Source: Bradyrhizobium iriomotense
GTDB taxonomy: Bacteria > Pseudomonadota > Alphaproteobacteria > Rhizobiales > Xanthobacteraceae
DNA: 35,515 bases
Direction: 5' to 3'
NCBI RefSeq assembly: GCF_018129405.1
Contig: NZ_JAFCLP010000036.1
Span: 1 to 35,515 of the forward strand
Under the pieces are notes generated by a model. That model saw only the letters and a program-made list of their open reading frames with translations, was not told where the DNA came from and did not search any database. Positions 15,899-24,368 of the stretch are shown here, piece by piece (the first letter of the stretch is position 1; every line of letters starts with the position of its first letter). The position numbers and the translations under genes are program-made.

Positions 15899-16417
15899 GT
15901 GAGGCGTCAAACATCAACATGCGGGGTCGCTCCCGCCGGGTCGAGCCGCTCCCTGCGGCTCGACCCCCTTTCCCTTCCGGTCCGCTTCGACGCGCATGAC
16001 CCGCGCGCCGACGGATACACCAGGCAGATCGAGCTTCATCGCGAACGCGTCGTGCTGCGCCGCGCCGTCCGCGGCATGCAGATGGCGATCAATGTCCGCG
16101 TCAGCGATTTCACCGGCGTCGCGCTGCGCGGCAATGACGAGGCGCAGGCGCTCGTCCTCGTCCATCGCGACCCTTCACTCTCCGTTCCGCTGCTGGTCGG
16201 CGCCGAAGCCGATGAGCTCCTTGAGGCCTGGTCGACCTGGAGCGAGATTTTTGCGCTTCCGCAGCTCGACGAAGGCGCGCGCAAGCCCGCAGCCCGCCGC
16301 CGCCGCGCCAACGCGATCCGCGCCCGCCGCCCGAAGTTCCTGATGCGCCGCCGCGCCGGCATCGCGCGCGAGCTGCCGGTTCATCGCGAAGAACGCGAGA
16401 TCATCGCGAGGAATTGA
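15899..16417 (+). CDS. DUF6101 family protein
   Basis: The 172-residue protein starts with GTG after a GGGGAGA box about 8 bases upstream. It fits the DUF6101 family known from Bradyrhizobium and relatives: an N-terminus with SSRSLRLDPLSLPVRFDAHD, then the basic strand IELHRERVVLRRAVRGMQMA, and a core with VALRGNDEAQALVLVHRDP. The C-terminal third is very Arg-rich (for example RRRRANAIRARRPKFLMRRR), which suggests a contact with nucleic acid or membrane phosphate; that is inference. There is no signal peptide. It is divergent from pmbA and followed within 8 bases by a palindromic repeat. Confidence 0.8.
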   Translation: MRRQTSTCGVAPAGSSRSLRLDPLSLPVRFDAHDPRADGYTRQIELHRERVVLRRAVRGMQMAINVRVSDFTGVALRGNDEAQALVLVHRDPSLSVPLLVGAEADELLEAWSTWSEIFALPQLDEGARKPAARRRRANAIRARRPKFLMRRRAGIARELPVHREEREIIARN

Positions 16418-16424
16418 CAGTGCC

Positions 16425-16513
16425 GTAGGATGGGTTAGCCGAAGGCGAAACCCACCTCTTCTGTTTCCGTGGATAGAGACAATGGTGGGTTACGCTTCGC
16501 TAACCCACCCTAC
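16425..16513. repeat. Palindromic repeat, 'GTAGGATGGGTTAGC' family
   Basis: GTAGGATGGGTTAGC (16425-16439) pairs with GCTAACCCACCCTAC (16499-16513) apart from one position, and GGCGAAACCCACC pairs with GGTGGGTTACGC. It fills the convergent gap between DUF6101 and ubiA. Confidence 0.88.
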
Positions 16514-16516
16514 GAG

Positions 16517-17449
16517 TCACGCCGCCCGCATCACGGCGTCCGCGAGCAATCCTGCAAACAGCAACGCGCCCGCATGCTTGTTCGACTTGAACAGGCGCAG
16601 GCACAGCTCGGGATCCTCGATCCTCAAGCGCACGATCTGCGACGCCAGATGCGCGGCAAACGCCGCAAGGCCCAGCCAGGCCGGCCAGCGCACATCGCCT
16701 GAGGCCAGCGCAACGCCGATCAGCACCACCGCAAGCCCATAGAACAGGATCAGCGCCTGGTGCGTGTGCGCGCCGAACAGGCGCGCGGTGGACTTGATGC
16801 CGATCAGCGCATCGTCCTCGGCATCCTGATGCGCATAGATGGTGTCATAGCCGATCACCCACGAGATCGCGCCGGCATAGAGCACGAGCGCGGTCACGTC
16901 GATCCGTCCGAAGGTGACGGCAAAGCCCATCAGCGCGCCCCAGGAGAAGGCGAGGCCGAGCACGATCTGCGGCCACCAGGTGATGCGCTTCATGAAAGGG
17001 TAGATCGCGACGATGAGCAGCGAGGCGACGCCGGTCAGAACCGCGAAGCGGTTGAATTGCAGCAGCACCACGAGACCGATCACGGCCTGCGCGACCATGA
17101 AGGCCAGCGCCTGCTTCGTGCTCACCTGCCCCGACGGCAGCGGCCGCGAGCGGGTGCGCTCCACCTTGGCGTCGAGATCGCGGTCGGTGATGTCGTTCCA
17201 GGTGCAGCCGGCCCCGCGCATCACGAAGGCGCCGATGAAGAACAGGATGATGGTGAGCGGCAGGCGACTGACGTCATGCGCGATGCCGGCGGCGAGCGCT
17301 GCCGACCACCAGCACGGCATCAGGAGAAGCCAGGAGCCGATCGGACGATCGAAACGGGACAATCGCAGATACGGCCGCGCCCATTGCGGCGCGAGCGTAT
17401 CGACCCAGTTGCCGGTGGAGTCGGCAACGCGGGCGGATGTGTCGCTCAT
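16517..17449 (-). CDS. ubiA: 4-hydroxybenzoate polyprenyltransferase
   Basis: UbiA attaches the polyprenyl tail to 4-hydroxybenzoate, an early committed step of ubiquinone synthesis in the inner membrane. The 310-residue protein has eight or nine membrane helices. The first Asp-rich motif is NDITDRD with LDAKVERTRSRPL (85-104), and the second is YDTIYAHQDAEDD followed by GIKST, both classic for UbiA. The N-terminus carries RPYLRLSRFDRPIGSWLLLMPCWWSA, also typical. The ATG at 17449 overlaps the stop of the upstream exported protein gene by 4 bases, so translation is coupled. The frame stays open further upstream, but the family start is MSDTSARV. Confidence 0.96.
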   Translation of the reverse strand: MSDTSARVADSTGNWVDTLAPQWARPYLRLSRFDRPIGSWLLLMPCWWSAALAAGIAHDVSRLPLTIILFFIGAFVMRGAGCTWNDITDRDLDAKVERTRSRPLPSGQVSTKQALAFMVAQAVIGLVVLLQFNRFAVLTGVASLLIVAIYPFMKRITWWPQIVLGLAFSWGALMGFAVTFGRIDVTALVLYAGAISWVIGYDTIYAHQDAEDDALIGIKSTARLFGAHTHQALILFYGLAVVLIGVALASGDVRWPAWLGLAAFAAHLASQIVRLRIEDPELCLRLFKSNKHAGALLFAGLLADAVMRAA

Positions 17450-18108
17450 CGGGTCAGGACGTTGCCGTTGAGCGTGTCGAACGTGCTGCCGCCCTTCTTG
17501 CCGGCGTTGGCCTCGGGCGCCGAGCCCGAACCCAGCACCTCGCTCAGCGACGGGCCGGCCGAACCGCGCGGCTGGTTCTGCATCTGCTGCGCAACGTTGC
17601 AGACCTTGGTCTGCATCGCCTCGGTGTTCTTGTGACCATCCTTCATCTGCGCGCCGATCTGCGGCGGGATTCCGCATTTGGCGGCGTTGGTCTCGATGTA
17701 CTTGATCATCTTCATTTCAGCCTGGCTGAAATTGCGGATCAGTTTGCAGGCCTCGTCCGGCGGCGCATGACGGTCGCTCGCGGCCTTGATCGCCTTGCCG
17801 CGCTTCTCGGCCTCCTCGCGCAGAGGAACGAAAGCCTTCATGCAGTCCTCACCCGGGGCCTGCGTCGGAGGGGCCGCGCTGAAAGCGCCAGCGCCGCCGA
17901 TCGGCGCTGCGCCGTTCACCGGAAACGAGGATTGCGGCGCCGTGCCGACGGAGGCCGTCGGCGCCGAGCCGTTCACGGGCGGAAATGCCGAGCTGCTCGC
18001 GGCCTGGTTCGGCAGCGGCGCCGGGAAGGCGCTCTGCGCATAGGCGCCCGCGGCACCCATGGTGACCATGGCGGCAGTGATCGGAACCATCAGACGACGG
18101 ATCATCAA
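17446..18108 (-). CDS. Exported Cys-containing protein of unknown function
   Basis: The 220-residue protein has a signal peptide (residues 1-25, ending AGAYAQ). Next is a low-complexity Ala/Pro/Ser linker with a repeated unit around AFPPVNGSAP (41-50) and SFPVNGAAP (61-69). A folded region follows with four Cys (89, 121, 145, 170) that could form two disulfides. That region is helical and charged (REEAEKRGKAIKAASDRH, SQAEMKMIKYIETNAAKC). GGAGAG lies 9-10 bases upstream of the paired ATGATG start. It is probably periplasmic and co-transcribed with ubiA. I recognise no named family; similar proteins are common in Bradyrhizobium as hypotheticals. Confidence 0.82.
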   Translation of the reverse strand: MMIRRLMVPITAAMVTMGAAGAYAQSAFPAPLPNQAASSSAFPPVNGSAPTASVGTAPQSSFPVNGAAPIGGAGAFSAAPPTQAPGEDCMKAFVPLREEAEKRGKAIKAASDRHAPPDEACKLIRNFSQAEMKMIKYIETNAAKCGIPPQIGAQMKDGHKNTEAMQTKVCNVAQQMQNQPRGSAGPSLSEVLGSGSAPEANAGKKGGSTFDTLNGNVLTR

Positions 18109-18316
18109 GGCAGTCTCTCCGGCAGGAGCTTACGGGGTTCGGCGTCTTCCCAATTGAAGCGCAACCAGCGTGTTCGCGTTTTTACGATTCCCGCCGGCGC
18201 TTAACAACCCGCTGAATAGGGCAAGAGCGCGGCGCGGGGACGCACCGATTCGGTGATATTTACCCCCAAAACTACTGGTTTCGGTTAAGAACGGCCCCAA
18301 ATTGGACCTTTGAACG

Positions 18317-19072
18317 ATGCCATCCCACGATTTTCGCGCCCCCCGCCTGTTCGTCGACGCCCCCCTCGCCCAGGACGCCAGGGTCCCGCTCGACCGCGAC
18401 CAGAGCAATTATCTCGGCAATGTGCTGCGGCTGGAGGCCGGGGCCGAGGTCCTGGCCTTCAACGGCCGCGACGGCGAGTGGCAGGCCGCGATCGAAGGCC
18501 GCAAGCGGCCGGACGGCCTCGTGGTCTTGCAGCAGACCCGGCCCCAGGACGCCCTGGCCGACCTGACTTACGTCTTCGCCCCGCTCAAGCATGCCCGGCT
18601 CGACTATATGGTCCAGAAGGCCATCGAGATGGGCGCCGCCGGCCTGCAACCGGTCCTGACCCGGTTCACCCAGGCCTCCCGGGTCAACACCGAGCGGATG
18701 CGCGCCAACGTGGTCGAGGCGGCGGAGCAATGCGGGATCCTCAGCATCGCCACCGTCGGCGAGCCGGTGCCGCTGGAGCGGTACCTCAACCAGCGCGCCC
18801 CAGGCCGCCTGCTGATCTTCTGCGACGAGGCGGCGGAGGTCCAAAACCCCATTCAGAGCCTGCTGGCGGCGCGCGAGGCCGGACCAGGTATCGACTTGCT
18901 GATCGGCCCCGAAGGCGGTTTTGCCGATGAGGAGCGGGCGCTGCTGCTGCGGCAGCCCAGTATCCTGCGGCTGGCGCTCGGCCCCCGCATCATGCGGGCC
19001 GACACCGCCGCGGTCGCCGCGCTGGCGCTGGTGCAGGCGGTGCTGGGCGATTGGGGCGGCAAAACCGCCTGA
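18317..19072 (+). CDS. rsmE: 16S rRNA (uracil-1498-N3)-methyltransferase
   Basis: RsmE is a SPOUT-class methyltransferase that methylates N3 of U1498 in 16S rRNA of the assembled 30S subunit. The 251-residue length fits. The N-terminal PUA-like part carries RLFVDAP and NYLGNVLRLEAG. The C-terminal knot has KHARLDYMVQKAIEMGAAGLQPVLT split by the conserved K-E-G positions, ERMRANVVEAAEQCG, IGPEGGF (196-202) and LALGPRIMRADTA (219-231), the last two forming the SAM pocket. The gene is divergent from the exported protein/ubiA operon over a 208-base gap. No strong ribosome site is visible. Confidence 0.97.
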   Translation: MPSHDFRAPRLFVDAPLAQDARVPLDRDQSNYLGNVLRLEAGAEVLAFNGRDGEWQAAIEGRKRPDGLVVLQQTRPQDALADLTYVFAPLKHARLDYMVQKAIEMGAAGLQPVLTRFTQASRVNTERMRANVVEAAEQCGILSIATVGEPVPLERYLNQRAPGRLLIFCDEAAEVQNPIQSLLAAREAGPGIDLLIGPEGGFADEERALLLRQPSILRLALGPRIMRADTAAVAALALVQAVLGDWGGKTA

Positions 19073-19208
19073 TCCTTCACATTGCCCGCCCGTTAAGCGA
19101 TTGATCCTCTGGAGGTCGAAACCGCTGCCGGGCCATGCTAAGGGCTGCGCCAATTCGCCTCCGCCTCCCCTGCTCTGCCCGGTTCCACCGGGACGATGGA
19201 CCCCTGAG

Positions 19209-20360
19209 ATGACCGCGACTGCCACCTCAAATGCTGCCGGCTCCGCCGCCTGGGCGGATACACTGCTCTTGTCGTTCGCGCAGGCCGGCTATGTCAGGGC
19301 CGAGCCCGCCATCCTGCAGCCGGCCGAGCCGTTCCTGGACCTGTCCGGCGAGGACATCCGTAAGAGCCTGTACCTGACGAGCGACCTGTCCGGCGAGGAG
19401 CTCTGCCTGCGCCCGGACCTGACCATCCCCGTCGCCCGCGACTACCTCGCATCTGGCCGGGCGGGACAGCCGGCCGGGTTCAGCTATCTCGGCCCGGTGT
19501 TCCGCTACCGCAGCGGCCAGGCCAGCGAATTCCTTCAGGCCGGCATCGAATCATTCGGCCGCCAGGACCGCGCCGCGGCCGACGCCGAGATGCTGGCGCT
19601 GGCGCTGGAGGCAACGGCCGCCTTCGGCGTCCGCGACGTCGAGATCCGCACCGGCGACGTCGCGCTGTTCAACGCGCTGCTCGACGCGCTCAACCTCTAT
19701 CCGGTCTGGCGCCGCCGCCTGGTCAAGGATTTCAACCGCAAGATCAGCCTGGAGCAGGATCTGGAGCGGCTGGCGGCTGCAGCCACCGCGACGCGCAGCG
19801 AATATGAGGGCGTGCTGGCGGCACTTGCCGGCTCCGACCGCAAGGCGGCGCTCGCCTTCGTCACCGATCTGATGTCGATCGCCGGCACCACCAATGTCGG
19901 CGGCCGCACCACGGCCGAGATCGCCGACCGCTTCCTCGAGCAGTCGACGCTGAAGGGCGGCGCGCTGCCGCGCGAGGCGATCGCCGTGCTCAAGCGCTTC
20001 CTGTCGATATCGGGCAATCCCGACGACGCCATCGCCGAGCTGCGCGCGCTCACGACTGACGCGAAGCTCGATCTCACGGCTGCGATCGACCAGTTCGAGA
20101 GCCGGGTCGGCTTCATGGCCGCGCGCGGCATCGACGTGAAGCAGACGCGCTTCTCGACCGCTTTCGGACGCGGGCTCGACTATTACACCGGCTTTGAATT
20201 CGAGCTGCATCACAGGGGCAACGGCGCCGAGCCGCTGGTCGCCGGCGGCCGCTATGACGGGCTGATGACCCAGCTCGGCTCGGCAGCGCCGATCCCGGCC
20301 GTCGGCTTCTCGGTCTGGGTGGACGCGCTGAACCGGATCGGCCGCAAGGTGGGAGCTTAA
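19209..20360 (+). CDS. hisZ: ATP phosphoribosyltransferase regulatory subunit
   Basis: HisZ is a catalytically inactive paralogue of histidyl-tRNA synthetase that activates and confers histidine feedback on HisG. The 383-residue protein has class-II synthetase-like segments: LSGEELCLRPDLTIPVAR (motif 2 region), FSYLGPVFRYRSGQASEFLQAGIESFG, and FGRGLDYYTGFEFELHH with VAGGRYDGLM near the end. It lacks a C-terminal anticodon-binding domain, which separates it from HisS. Its stop is 3 bases before the hisG start, so the two form an operon. The ATG at 19209 gives MTATATSNAAG; a longer open frame upstream overlaps rsmE and is not used. Confidence 0.95.
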   Translation: MTATATSNAAGSAAWADTLLLSFAQAGYVRAEPAILQPAEPFLDLSGEDIRKSLYLTSDLSGEELCLRPDLTIPVARDYLASGRAGQPAGFSYLGPVFRYRSGQASEFLQAGIESFGRQDRAAADAEMLALALEATAAFGVRDVEIRTGDVALFNALLDALNLYPVWRRRLVKDFNRKISLEQDLERLAAAATATRSEYEGVLAALAGSDRKAALAFVTDLMSIAGTTNVGGRTTAEIADRFLEQSTLKGGALPREAIAVLKRFLSISGNPDDAIAELRALTTDAKLDLTAAIDQFESRVGFMAARGIDVKQTRFSTAFGRGLDYYTGFEFELHHRGNGAEPLVAGGRYDGLMTQLGSAAPIPAVGFSVWVDALNRIGRKVGA

Positions 20361-20363
20361 GTC

Positions 20364-21341
20364 ATGAGCGCGCCATTCGTTCTGGCCGTTCCCTCCAAGG
20401 GCCGCCTGCAGGAAAACGCGGAAGGCTTCTTCGCCCGTGCCGGCCTCAAGCTGTCGAAGGCCGGCGGCGCCCGCGACTATCGCGGCACCATCGCAGGGCT
20501 GGACAATGTCGAGGTCGCCTATCTCTCGGCGAGCGAGATCGCCGCGCAGCTGTCGCGCGGCTTCGCGCATCTCGGCGTCACCGGTGAAGACCTGGTGCGC
20601 GAGAATATCGCCGACGCCGACAAGCGCGTGTCGCTGATCGAGGGGCTCGGCTTCGGCTATGCCGACGTCGTCGTCGCGGTGCCGCAGGCCTGGATCGACG
20701 TCCGCACCATGGCCGATCTCGACGACGTCACCACCGGCTTCCGCGAGCAGCATCACATGCGGATGCGGGTGGCGACCAAGTTCGTCAACCTCACCCGCGC
20801 CTTCTTCCAGAGCCACGGCATCACCGACTACCGCATCGTCGAGAGCGCGGGCGCAACGGAAGGCGCGCCGGCGGCCGGCAGCGCCGAGCTGATCGTCGAC
20901 ATCACCACCACGGGCGCGACGCTCGCCGCCAACGGCCTGCGTGTGCTCGACGACGGTGTGATCCTGCGCAGCCAGGCCAATCTGGTCGCCTCCAGGGAGG
21001 CCGACTGGTCGCCGCAGGCGCGGGAGACCGCGCGCGTTATCCTCGATCACATTGCGGCGCGAGCGCGAGCCAACAAATACCGCGAGGTTCGCACCCGCTT
21101 CCGGCAGTGCGATGCCGCCCTGCTCGGCGAAGCCCACAGCCGGTTCGGCGTCGAGGCTCCGTTCGGCGGGCCGACCTCGTCGGGCATGCTGACGCTGCAC
21201 TGCCCGCCGGGGCAGCTCTATGCGCTGGCGAGCTTTCTGCGCGAGCATGGCGCCGAGACCGTCTCGGTGGTCTCGCTCGACTACGTGTTCGACCGGGAGA
21301 ACCCGCTGTTCGCCAAGCTCGAGGCGTTCCTGCGGCGGTGA
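20364..21341 (+). CDS. hisG: ATP phosphoribosyltransferase, extended form
   Basis: HisG condenses ATP and PRPP in the first step of histidine synthesis. The 325-residue protein has [13 protein letters not shown] at the N-terminus, [28 protein letters not shown], and the PRPP loop [18 protein letters not shown]. The HisZ-dependent short form is usually about 200-235 residues; this one has about 100 more C-terminal residues (from roughly 225), including [20 protein letters not shown]. It therefore looks like a longer HisG encoded next to hisZ. Its stop is 100 bases before the glycosyltransferase start. Confidence 0.96.
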   Translation: MSAPFVLAVPSKGRLQENAEGFFARAGLKLSKAGGARDYRGTIAGLDNVEVAYLSASEIAAQLSRGFAHLGVTGEDLVRENIADADKRVSLIEGLGFGYADVVVAVPQAWIDVRTMADLDDVTTGFREQHHMRMRVATKFVNLTRAFFQSHGITDYRIVESAGATEGAPAAGSAELIVDITTTGATLAANGLRVLDDGVILRSQANLVASREADWSPQARETARVILDHIAARARANKYREVRTRFRQCDAALLGEAHSRFGVEAPFGGPTSSGMLTLHCPPGQLYALASFLREHGAETVSVVSLDYVFDRENPLFAKLEAFLRR

Positions 21342-21441
21342 GCCTCAGGTCCGTTCAGCTTAGCGACAGCAAACGGCAGCTACCATATGCTGTTGAGATG
21401 ACCTTGCAAGAAGACTTGAACGCCCTCTGGAACCTTGATCG

Positions 21442-22503
21442 ATGACGCTGGGCTCTGACGTTTCCGCCCTGACGACCACCGCGGCCAACTCCGCCGCGAA
21501 GGGACTGTCGATTGTCGTCCCCGTCTACAACGAGGCGGCGGGCCTCGCCGCCCTGCACCAGCGCATCTGCGAGCTCGCGAAGACCTTGCGGCAGAGCTAT
21601 CGCCTCGCTTGCGAGGTCGTCTATGTCGACGACGGCAGCGCGGACGCGACGCTGTCGATCGCGCGCAACCTGCCGGCCGATGCGATCGACGTCCAGGTGG
21701 TGTCGCTGTCGCGCAATTTCGGCAAGGAGGCGGCGCTGATGGCCGGCCTCGACCATGCCCGCCTCGGCGCCGTGATGTTCATGGACGGCGACGGCCAGCA
21801 TCCGCCGGCCCTGGTCGAGCAGCTGGTGCGGCACTGGATCGATGACGGCTATGACGTCGTCTATACCGCCAAGGCGCATCGCGACAACGAGCCCTTCCTG
21901 CGTCGCCTTGCCGTGCACGGCTTCTACGCGCTGATCAATTGGGGCGCGCGGCAGAAGATCCCCGAAGACGCCGGCGATTTCCGCCTGCTGTCGCCGCGCG
22001 CGGTCGCAGCGCTCAGGCAATTGCCGGAGCGCAACCGCTTCTTCAAGGGCCTCGCCAGCTGGATCGGCTTCCGCCAGATCCGTGTTGACTACGAGCCGGC
22101 GCCGCGCGCCCATGGCGTCACCACCTTCAACGCCGCGCGATTGCTTGGTCTTTCCATCGAGGGCCTGACCTCGTTCTCGGTGGCGCCGTTGCGCTTCGCC
22201 AGCCTGCTCGGCGTGGTGCTCGCGGGCGGCGCCTTCCTGTTCGGCCTATCGATCCTCTGGGAGGTCTGGACCACCGGCAAGCAGGTGCCCGGCTATCCCT
22301 CGCTCGTGGTCGGCCTGATGACGATCGGCGGCGTGCAGCTGATCATGATCGGCATCGTCGGCGAATATATCGGCAAGATCCTCTCCGAGCTGAAGGCGCG
22401 CCCGATCTACTTCGTCGCCGAGCACAGCGAGAAGCATTTCGAGGCCGGCAAGGCCCAGGACGGTTCAAGCCAGGACGCCTCGAACAGGACTGCGGCCGAA
22501 TGA
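21442..22503 (+). CDS. GT2 polyprenyl-phosphate glycosyltransferase (ArnC/GtrB-like)
   Basis: The 353-residue membrane glycosyltransferase has a GT-A domain with LSIVVPVYNEAAGL (22-35), YVDDGSADAT (61-70), SLSRNFGKEAALMAGL (88-103) and FMDGDGQHPP (113-122), followed by EDAGDFRLL (175-183). Two C-terminal membrane helices lie near 253-273 and 287-311, and the cytosolic tail is short. This layout is that of DPM1/GtrB/ArnC enzymes that move a sugar from a nucleotide donor to undecaprenyl or dolichyl phosphate. Its stop overlaps the deacetylase start by 4 bases (ATGA). With that partner it probably makes a polyprenyl-phosphate amino sugar for envelope decoration; that step is inference. Confidence 0.92.
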   Translation: MTLGSDVSALTTTAANSAAKGLSIVVPVYNEAAGLAALHQRICELAKTLRQSYRLACEVVYVDDGSADATLSIARNLPADAIDVQVVSLSRNFGKEAALMAGLDHARLGAVMFMDGDGQHPPALVEQLVRHWIDDGYDVVYTAKAHRDNEPFLRRLAVHGFYALINWGARQKIPEDAGDFRLLSPRAVAALRQLPERNRFFKGLASWIGFRQIRVDYEPAPRAHGVTTFNAARLLGLSIEGLTSFSVAPLRFASLLGVVLAGGAFLFGLSILWEVWTTGKQVPGYPSLVVGLMTIGGVQLIMIGIVGEYIGKILSELKARPIYFVAEHSEKHFEAGKAQDGSSQDASNRTAAE

Positions 22504-23345
22504 GCACCGCCGCGAGCCCGCGGCGGATCTGGCTCTGCGCCGACGATTACGGCATCAGCCCGGGCGTCAACCGCGCCATCCGCGACCTCATCGAACGCGG
22601 CCGCCTCAACGCGACCTCGGTGATGATGGTGGGAGCTGCGATCGAGCGCAGCGAGGCCGAGGCGCTGCTGGCTTCAGTGAAAGCCAGCCCGCGCTGCGCG
22701 ATCGGGTTGCATGTCACGCTGTCGGCGCCGTTCCGGCCGCTCACCATGCATTTCCGTCCGCTCGACGGCGACATGTTCATGTCCTTTCCAAAGCTGCTGC
22801 TCGCCGGCCTTGCGCGGCGGCTCGACCGCGAATTCTTTCGCGCCGAGGTGAAGGCGCAGCTCGCGGCCTTCCTGGACGCCTTCGGCCGCGCGCCTGATTT
22901 CGTCGACGGCCATCAGCATGTGCAGCTCTATCCGCAGGTGCGCGACGGCTTTGTCGATGCGGTCGTCGAGACCGCGCCACAGGCCTGGGTGCGCCAGGGC
23001 GGCCGCAACCTGCCGCTGGCGCAGCGGCTGGCCTCGCCCAAAGCCATGGTGCTCGACATCCTCAGCGCGCAATTCCGCCGGCGCGCCGGCGGCGCCGGCC
23101 TCAGATTCAATCCTGCCTTTGCCGGCGCCTACGACTTCGCGCGCGCCGCCGATTTCGGCGAGCTGATGCGACAGTTTCTGGAAGGACTGCCCGATGGCGG
23201 CCTCGTGATGTGCCATCCCGGCTTGGTCGACGACATCCTCACCAGCCTCGATCCGATGACGGATGTCCGCGAGCGCGAATACGGGTATCTGAAGAGCGAC
23301 GCATTCGCCCGCCTGCTGGCGGACAGCAACGTGACACTGGCATGA
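22500..23345 (+). CDS. ChbG/HpnK (YdjC) family carbohydrate deacetylase
   Basis: The 281-residue protein is a YdjC-fold metal-dependent deacetylase. It begins RRIWLCADDYGISPGVN with Asp15-Asp16, then CAIGLHVTLS with His71 and DFVDGHQHVQLYP with His138/His140, the usual metal and catalytic residues. The C-terminal GGLVMCHPGLVDD is also typical. Members include HpnK (hopanoid gene neighbourhoods), ChbG (chitooligosaccharide) and NaxD of Francisella, which deacetylates undecaprenyl-phosphate-GalNAc. Overlap with a GT2 gene argues for the NaxD-like role. The ATG at 22500 is set by the 4-base overlap. Confidence 0.93.
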   Translation: MSTAASPRRIWLCADDYGISPGVNRAIRDLIERGRLNATSVMMVGAAIERSEAEALLASVKASPRCAIGLHVTLSAPFRPLTMHFRPLDGDMFMSFPKLLLAGLARRLDREFFRAEVKAQLAAFLDAFGRAPDFVDGHQHVQLYPQVRDGFVDAVVETAPQAWVRQGGRNLPLAQRLASPKAMVLDILSAQFRRRAGGAGLRFNPAFAGAYDFARAADFGELMRQFLEGLPDGGLVMCHPGLVDDILTSLDPMTDVREREYGYLKSDAFARLLADSNVTLA

Positions 23346-23482
23346 AACCGGCGAAAAGCGGGCCAAGGGGCAGCTAAGAGGCAGCTTGTCGCATACCGAA
23401 ATTTAATCCGGCCGGCACTGTTGGGGCCACATTGGAACCCTACATCTCCTGCGCGCTTGGTTTTGCGCGAAGGAGACAGATC

Positions 23483-24292
23483 ATGACGCCGCAGGAACGC
23501 CAGCTCGTCGACGACCTTTTCGACCGGCTTTCAAAGCTGGAAAATGCACCGCGCGATCCCGACGCGACCGCCGCGATTTCCGACGGGCTGCGCAAGGCCC
23601 CGGGCGCCGTCTATGCGCTGGTGCAAACTACACTGCTGCAGGACGAAGCGCTGAAGCGCGCCCATAACCGCATCCAGGAGCTGGAAGCGGCCCAAGCGCC
23701 CGAGCCCGCGCAGTCCGGCGGCTTCCTCGACACCATGCGCGACACGCTGTTCGGCGGCAGCCCGTCGCGGGGTTCGGTTCCGAACGTGCCGCCGCGTGAG
23801 CAGAGGCCGGTCTGGAACAGCGGCCAGGCGATGCAGCAGTCCCAGCCGGGCTACGGCCAGCCGCCTTACGGACAGGCTTACGGTCAAGGCCCGGGACAAG
23901 GTTATGGCGCCCCGCCGGTCGGCGGTGGCGGCGGTTCGTTCCTCGGCACGGCGGCGGCAGCCGCGGCCGGCGTGGTCGGCGGCTCGCTGCTGCTCTCGAG
24001 CATCCGCGGCATGATGGGCGGATCGCACCAGCAGGCCTTCGGCGACACCAACGCGCTCGGCGACCGCTCCCCCTGGGGCGGCAGTGACCAGTCCGGCGGC
24101 TCGCTCGCGCGCGACGCCGGCCTCAACGACATCGGATCGAACCGCGACTCCCGCCAGGGTGTCCTCGACCAGGCGTCGAACGACCGCGACAACAACGACC
24201 AGAACTACGACGACGATCGCGACGACAACGTGGACATGGCCGACGACAGCGATTTCGGCGGCGGCGACGACGGCGGCAGCGATTACGCGTGA
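23483..24292 (+). CDS. DUF2076 family protein
   Basis: The 269-residue protein begins MTPQERQLVDDLFDRLSKLE, the DUF2076 N-terminus, with QTTLLQDEALKRAHNRIQELE as a likely coiled coil (65-85). The middle is Gln/Gly/Pro/Tyr-rich (GQPPYGQAYGQGPGQGYG). Next comes a Gly/Ala-rich hydrophobic stretch (SFLGTAAAAAAGVVGGSLLLSSI). The last 60 residues are very acidic and Asp/Asn-rich, ending DFGGGDDGGSDYA. AAGGAG seven bases upstream makes the start at 23483 certain. The family is seen as periplasmic ligand-binding sensor-like in name only; its true role is unknown. A strong terminator follows. Confidence 0.92.
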   Translation: MTPQERQLVDDLFDRLSKLENAPRDPDATAAISDGLRKAPGAVYALVQTTLLQDEALKRAHNRIQELEAAQAPEPAQSGGFLDTMRDTLFGGSPSRGSVPNVPPREQRPVWNSGQAMQQSQPGYGQPPYGQAYGQGPGQGYGAPPVGGGGGSFLGTAAAAAAGVVGGSLLLSSIRGMMGGSHQQAFGDTNALGDRSPWGGSDQSGGSLARDAGLNDIGSNRDSRQGVLDQASNDRDNNDQNYDDDRDDNVDMADDSDFGGGDDGGSDYA

Positions 24293-24318
24293 GGCTGCTT
24301 CATAGCATTGCAAACAAG

Positions 24319-24350
24319 AACGGCCGCCGAGGAGGCGGCCGTTTTCATTT
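24319..24350 (+). terminator. Intrinsic terminator after the DUF2076 gene
   Basis: AACGGCCGCC (24319-24328) pairs with GGCGGCCGTT (24334-24343) around GAGGA, followed by TTCATTT. This is a 10-bp GC-rich stem with a T-rich tail, 27 bases after the stop. Confidence 0.9.
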
Positions 24351-24368
24351 TCCAACTCTTGCGCAGGC

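Noticed and set aside
19551-21248. A long open frame of 565 codons antisense to hisZ-hisG
   Set aside because: A shadow frame across two well-identified genes; it would require coding across both in antisense.
23425-23475. A general-stress (EcfG) promoter, GGAAC plus CGTT, before the DUF2076 gene
   Set aside because: GGAAC is present near 23430, but no CGTT lies at the required spacing.
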